Source: Nitrososphaerota archaeon (GTDB taxonomy: Archaea > Thermoproteota > Nitrososphaeria > Nitrososphaerales > Nitrosopumilaceae). Taken from it: a stretch of DNA of 64,000 nucleotides. The notes under the pieces are model-generated. The model ran no database searches, was not told the DNA's origin, and worked only from the letters and a program-made list of their open reading frames with translations. A program made the translations under genes and the position numbers. The stretch covers positions 908,727-972,726 of the forward strand of contig JAGWFT010000001.1 in assembly GCA_028867755.1 (NCBI GenBank). Direction: 5' to 3'. Shown here piece by piece: positions 62,297-64,000 of this stretch (positions are counted from its first letter, which is position 1; the number at the start of each line of letters is the position of its first letter).

Positions 62297-62713
62297 TCAT
62301 ACCACTTCTATTGCAAAGACACCTTTTGTTTCAGGACTTTGCAGAATCTTTATCATCTTTCTTGGAATCATGTCAGACGCCAAATCACAATTAGTGGCCA
62401 GAGTTCTCGGGCACACAAAAGCGCTTTTTCTAATTACGATATCATGAGGATTTGTCAGAGTCAACTTGTCATTTCCTCTGCCTTTTACTTTGAACGTAAA
62501 ATCCTTCACTGTGATTGTACAACTAACATGAGATTTTGAATTTTGCAAAAGTTGCTTCATTTTTTCTGGAATGTCGTTGCATCCAGAGCTTGCACTTACT
62601 CCGATGATGCAGTCACCATTTACTGTAAGATTTGACTCTGTTGTTATCTCAATTGTTTTTGGATGAAGTGATCTTATGTTTTCATGACCATAGAAAGGGA
62701 TCTCAAAACGCAT
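62297..62713 (-). CDS. DUF371 family protein
   Basis: The 138-residue protein matches the archaeal DUF371 pattern: FYGHENIRSLHPKTIEITTESNLTVNGDCIIGVSA near the N terminus, then KGRGNDKLTLTNPHDIVIRKSAFVCPRTLATNCDLASDMIPRKMI. The His/Cys/Asp-rich positions hint at a metal or ligand site. Function is not established. It is divergent from psmA (52-nt gap). Confidence 0.88.
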   Translation of the reverse strand: MRFEIPFYGHENIRSLHPKTIEITTESNLTVNGDCIIGVSASSGCNDIPEKMKQLLQNSKSHVSCTITVKDFTFKVKGRGNDKLTLTNPHDIVIRKSAFVCPRTLATNCDLASDMIPRKMIKILQSPETKGVFAIEVV

Positions 62714-62765
62714 GATCTGTCACTTGTATAAACTTAAATTAAACCTTCAAAGGTAGAATTTTGAA

Positions 62766-63506
62766 ATGCTTCCAGCAGCAGCAGGTTATGATAGAGCAAT
62801 TACTGTGTTTTCTCCTGACGGTAGACTTTACCAAGTAGAGTATGCAATTGAGACCGTAAGAAGAGGCACTCTTGCAATCGGAGTTAAATGCAAAGAGGGA
62901 ATTGTCTTGGCAGTTGAAGAAAAGCCAAGAAAGCTACAAAATTCTGATATTACACAAAAAATATTCCAAGTCGACGATCACATTGGGGTAGCAGCAGCAG
63001 GATACATTCCTGATGCAAGATCTCAGGTAGACAACGCTCGATTCTTTTCACAGAGTAACAGGATGATCTACGATGAACCAATCGAGGTCGAATCAGTTGC
63101 AAAGCATCTTGCTGACCAATGTCAACAATTTACCCAGTATGCAGGTGTAAGACCATTTGGTGTTGCGCTGATAATTGCAGGCATTGACAAAAGCGGCAGT
63201 ACAATTTACCTAACTGACCCAAGTGGCACCTACATTTCCTATGATGCAGTTGCAATAGGCGCAGGCGCAGATCAGGTAACCGAGTATCTTGAAAAGTTTT
63301 ACAAAAGAGATATGGCACTTGATGATGCAGCAGCACTTGCAATAGAATCGATATATCTTGTAAGCGAAGAAAAAGAAGGAGTCAAACACATCAAAATGGC
63401 TCAGATTCTAAATGAATCCAAAGTCATGACAAGAACTGCTGAAAAAGATATTGAAAAGTATGCCGTTAAAGCCAAAGATAACATTTCAAAAAGACAGCAA
63501 AAGTAA
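62766..63506 (+). CDS. psmA: 20S proteasome alpha subunit
   Basis: The 246-residue alpha subunit has the H0 gate segment (AAAGYDRAITVFSPDGRLYQVEYA) with the conserved YDR-x-FSPDGRLxQVEYA signature, a KP-less N terminus, and the full Ntn fold with GVRPFGVALIIAGID. Alpha subunits form the outer rings and gate of the 20S core and bind regulators such as PAN or CDC48. CDC48 in this window is a natural partner. ATG 62766. Confidence 0.96.
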   Translation: MLPAAAGYDRAITVFSPDGRLYQVEYAIETVRRGTLAIGVKCKEGIVLAVEEKPRKLQNSDITQKIFQVDDHIGVAAAGYIPDARSQVDNARFFSQSNRMIYDEPIEVESVAKHLADQCQQFTQYAGVRPFGVALIIAGIDKSGSTIYLTDPSGTYISYDAVAIGAGADQVTEYLEKFYKRDMALDDAAALAIESIYLVSEEKEGVKHIKMAQILNESKVMTRTAEKDIEKYAVKAKDNISKRQQK

Positions 63507-63545
63507 CATCTAGTATTTTATAACGCACCCAAGTTATTTGCAATA

Positions 63546-64000
63546 TTGAAAATATCCGTAGCCATTCCAGACTCCTCATTAAGTGAAGAGCCCTCGCCTA
63601 TGGGAAAGGCGTTAAAAATCTCTGAGATTGCACGTGCCTGTGCCGTCTTTCGTGTAAAGACAATCTATCTGTACCATGAAGCTGATGGTAGAGATAGTGA
63701 CAGGTCACTTTTGCGTACCACCTTGCGTTTTCTTGAAACCCCACAGTACCTCCGTAGAGCAATGTATAGAAAAACAGACGAGCTTCAGTTTGCAGGCAGT
63801 CTTAGCCCTCTTAAGATCCCATCTCATGTGCAAACTCCAGACCCTCACAAGATAAAACAAGGTGATGTTCGTGATGGGGTTGTTGTTTTTGCCAGAGGAA
63901 AAAAATTTGTCGATGTTGGATTTGAACAGTTCATTCCGTATTATGGACCTGATGAAGTAGGAAAAAGGATCACAGTTCAGTTCAAAGAGGAATTTCCAAA
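63546..64000 (+). CDS. MTH1-type SPOUT RNA methylase (partial, 3' end beyond the window)
   Basis: The first 151 residues are present. They read SVAIPDSSLSEEPSPMGKALKISEIARACAVFRVKTIYLYHE, then an OB-fold insert (KQGDVRDGVVVFARGKKFVDVGFEQ). This is the COG2106/MTH1 SPOUT methyltransferase pattern, a putative RNA uridine-N3 methylase. TTG 63546 is the likely start: TATTTTATA (63514-63522) lies about 27 nt upstream. The SAM-binding knot is beyond the end. Confidence 0.85.
   Translation, partial: MKISVAIPDSSLSEEPSPMGKALKISEIARACAVFRVKTIYLYHEADGRDSDRSLLRTTLRFLETPQYLRRAMYRKTDELQFAGSLSPLKIPSHVQTPDPHKIKQGDVRDGVVVFARGKKFVDVGFEQFIPYYGPDEVGKRITVQFKEEFP

Noticed and set aside
1-64000. CRISPR arrays, insertion sequences, prophage or a replication origin
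   Set aside because: No regularly spaced repeats, transposase, integrase or origin-binding genes were seen.

Overview
The window is a compact, AT-rich archaeal chromosome segment. It carries transcription factor B, proteasome alpha, a CDC48/VAT ATPase, a Vps4-type CdvC ATPase, an archaeal DUF371 protein, an MTH1-type SPOUT RNA methylase, many TATA-box promoters placed for leaderless mRNAs, and a PEFG-CTERM surface protein. Together these point to Nitrososphaerota (Thaumarchaeota), probably the Nitrosopumilales side. No CRISPR array, insertion sequence or rRNA gene was seen. One tRNA gene, Thr(TGT), is present at 52611-52684.

Layout. 1-2.6 kb: end of an unknown gene, then cdvC and carA. 2.6-5.85 kb: carB, whose reading frame is broken near its start by a precise 20-nt insertion. 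5.9-8.5 kb: tfb, a flavodoxin-fold quinone reductase, an HxlR regulator and a Cys/His-rich small protein, several of which share a TATA-plus-dyad promoter design. 8.7-13 kb: CDC48, a Lys-rich 17-aa mini-gene, a phosphoesterase, a SWIM protein and purD. 14-16 kb: a PEFG-CTERM protein and a double cupredoxin, flanked by a degenerate copy of the purD tail. 16-21 kb: folate genes, purN, a beta-lactamase-fold nuclease and a short-chain dehydrogenase. 21-23.4 kb: an HxlR gene remnant and a Ni/Co transporter with a CsoR/RcnR-type operator and repressor. 23.4-29.8 kb: uvrB-uvrA-uvrC. 30-40 kb: FMN and F420-type enzymes, an HD-acetyltransferase-like fusion, a candidate semialdehyde reductase, and an SPFH/zinc-ribbon operon. 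40-54 kb: citrate synthase between two related mini-genes, a DHH nuclease, many small lineage-type proteins and three secreted proteins sharing a WIK..WW repeat. 54-61.5 kb: purS, then purQ-purL-purF-RAM-purC. 61.7-64 kb: an ArsR-like regulator, DUF371, psmA and an RNA methylase running off the end.

The strongest metabolic theme is de novo nucleotide synthesis. carAB makes carbamoyl phosphate; purD, purN, purS, purQ, purL, purF and purC cover most of the IMP pathway; folD and 5-formyl-THF cyclo-ligase handle one-carbon folates. The purQ-purL-purF genes overlap by 4-8 nt, and a stand-alone Lrp-type ligand-binding domain follows in the same run. The second theme is redox and metal response with readable operators. 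The third is surface and secreted proteins of lineage-specific type. Several gene echoes (hxlR tail, purD tail, CDC48 5' end) show local duplication and decay.
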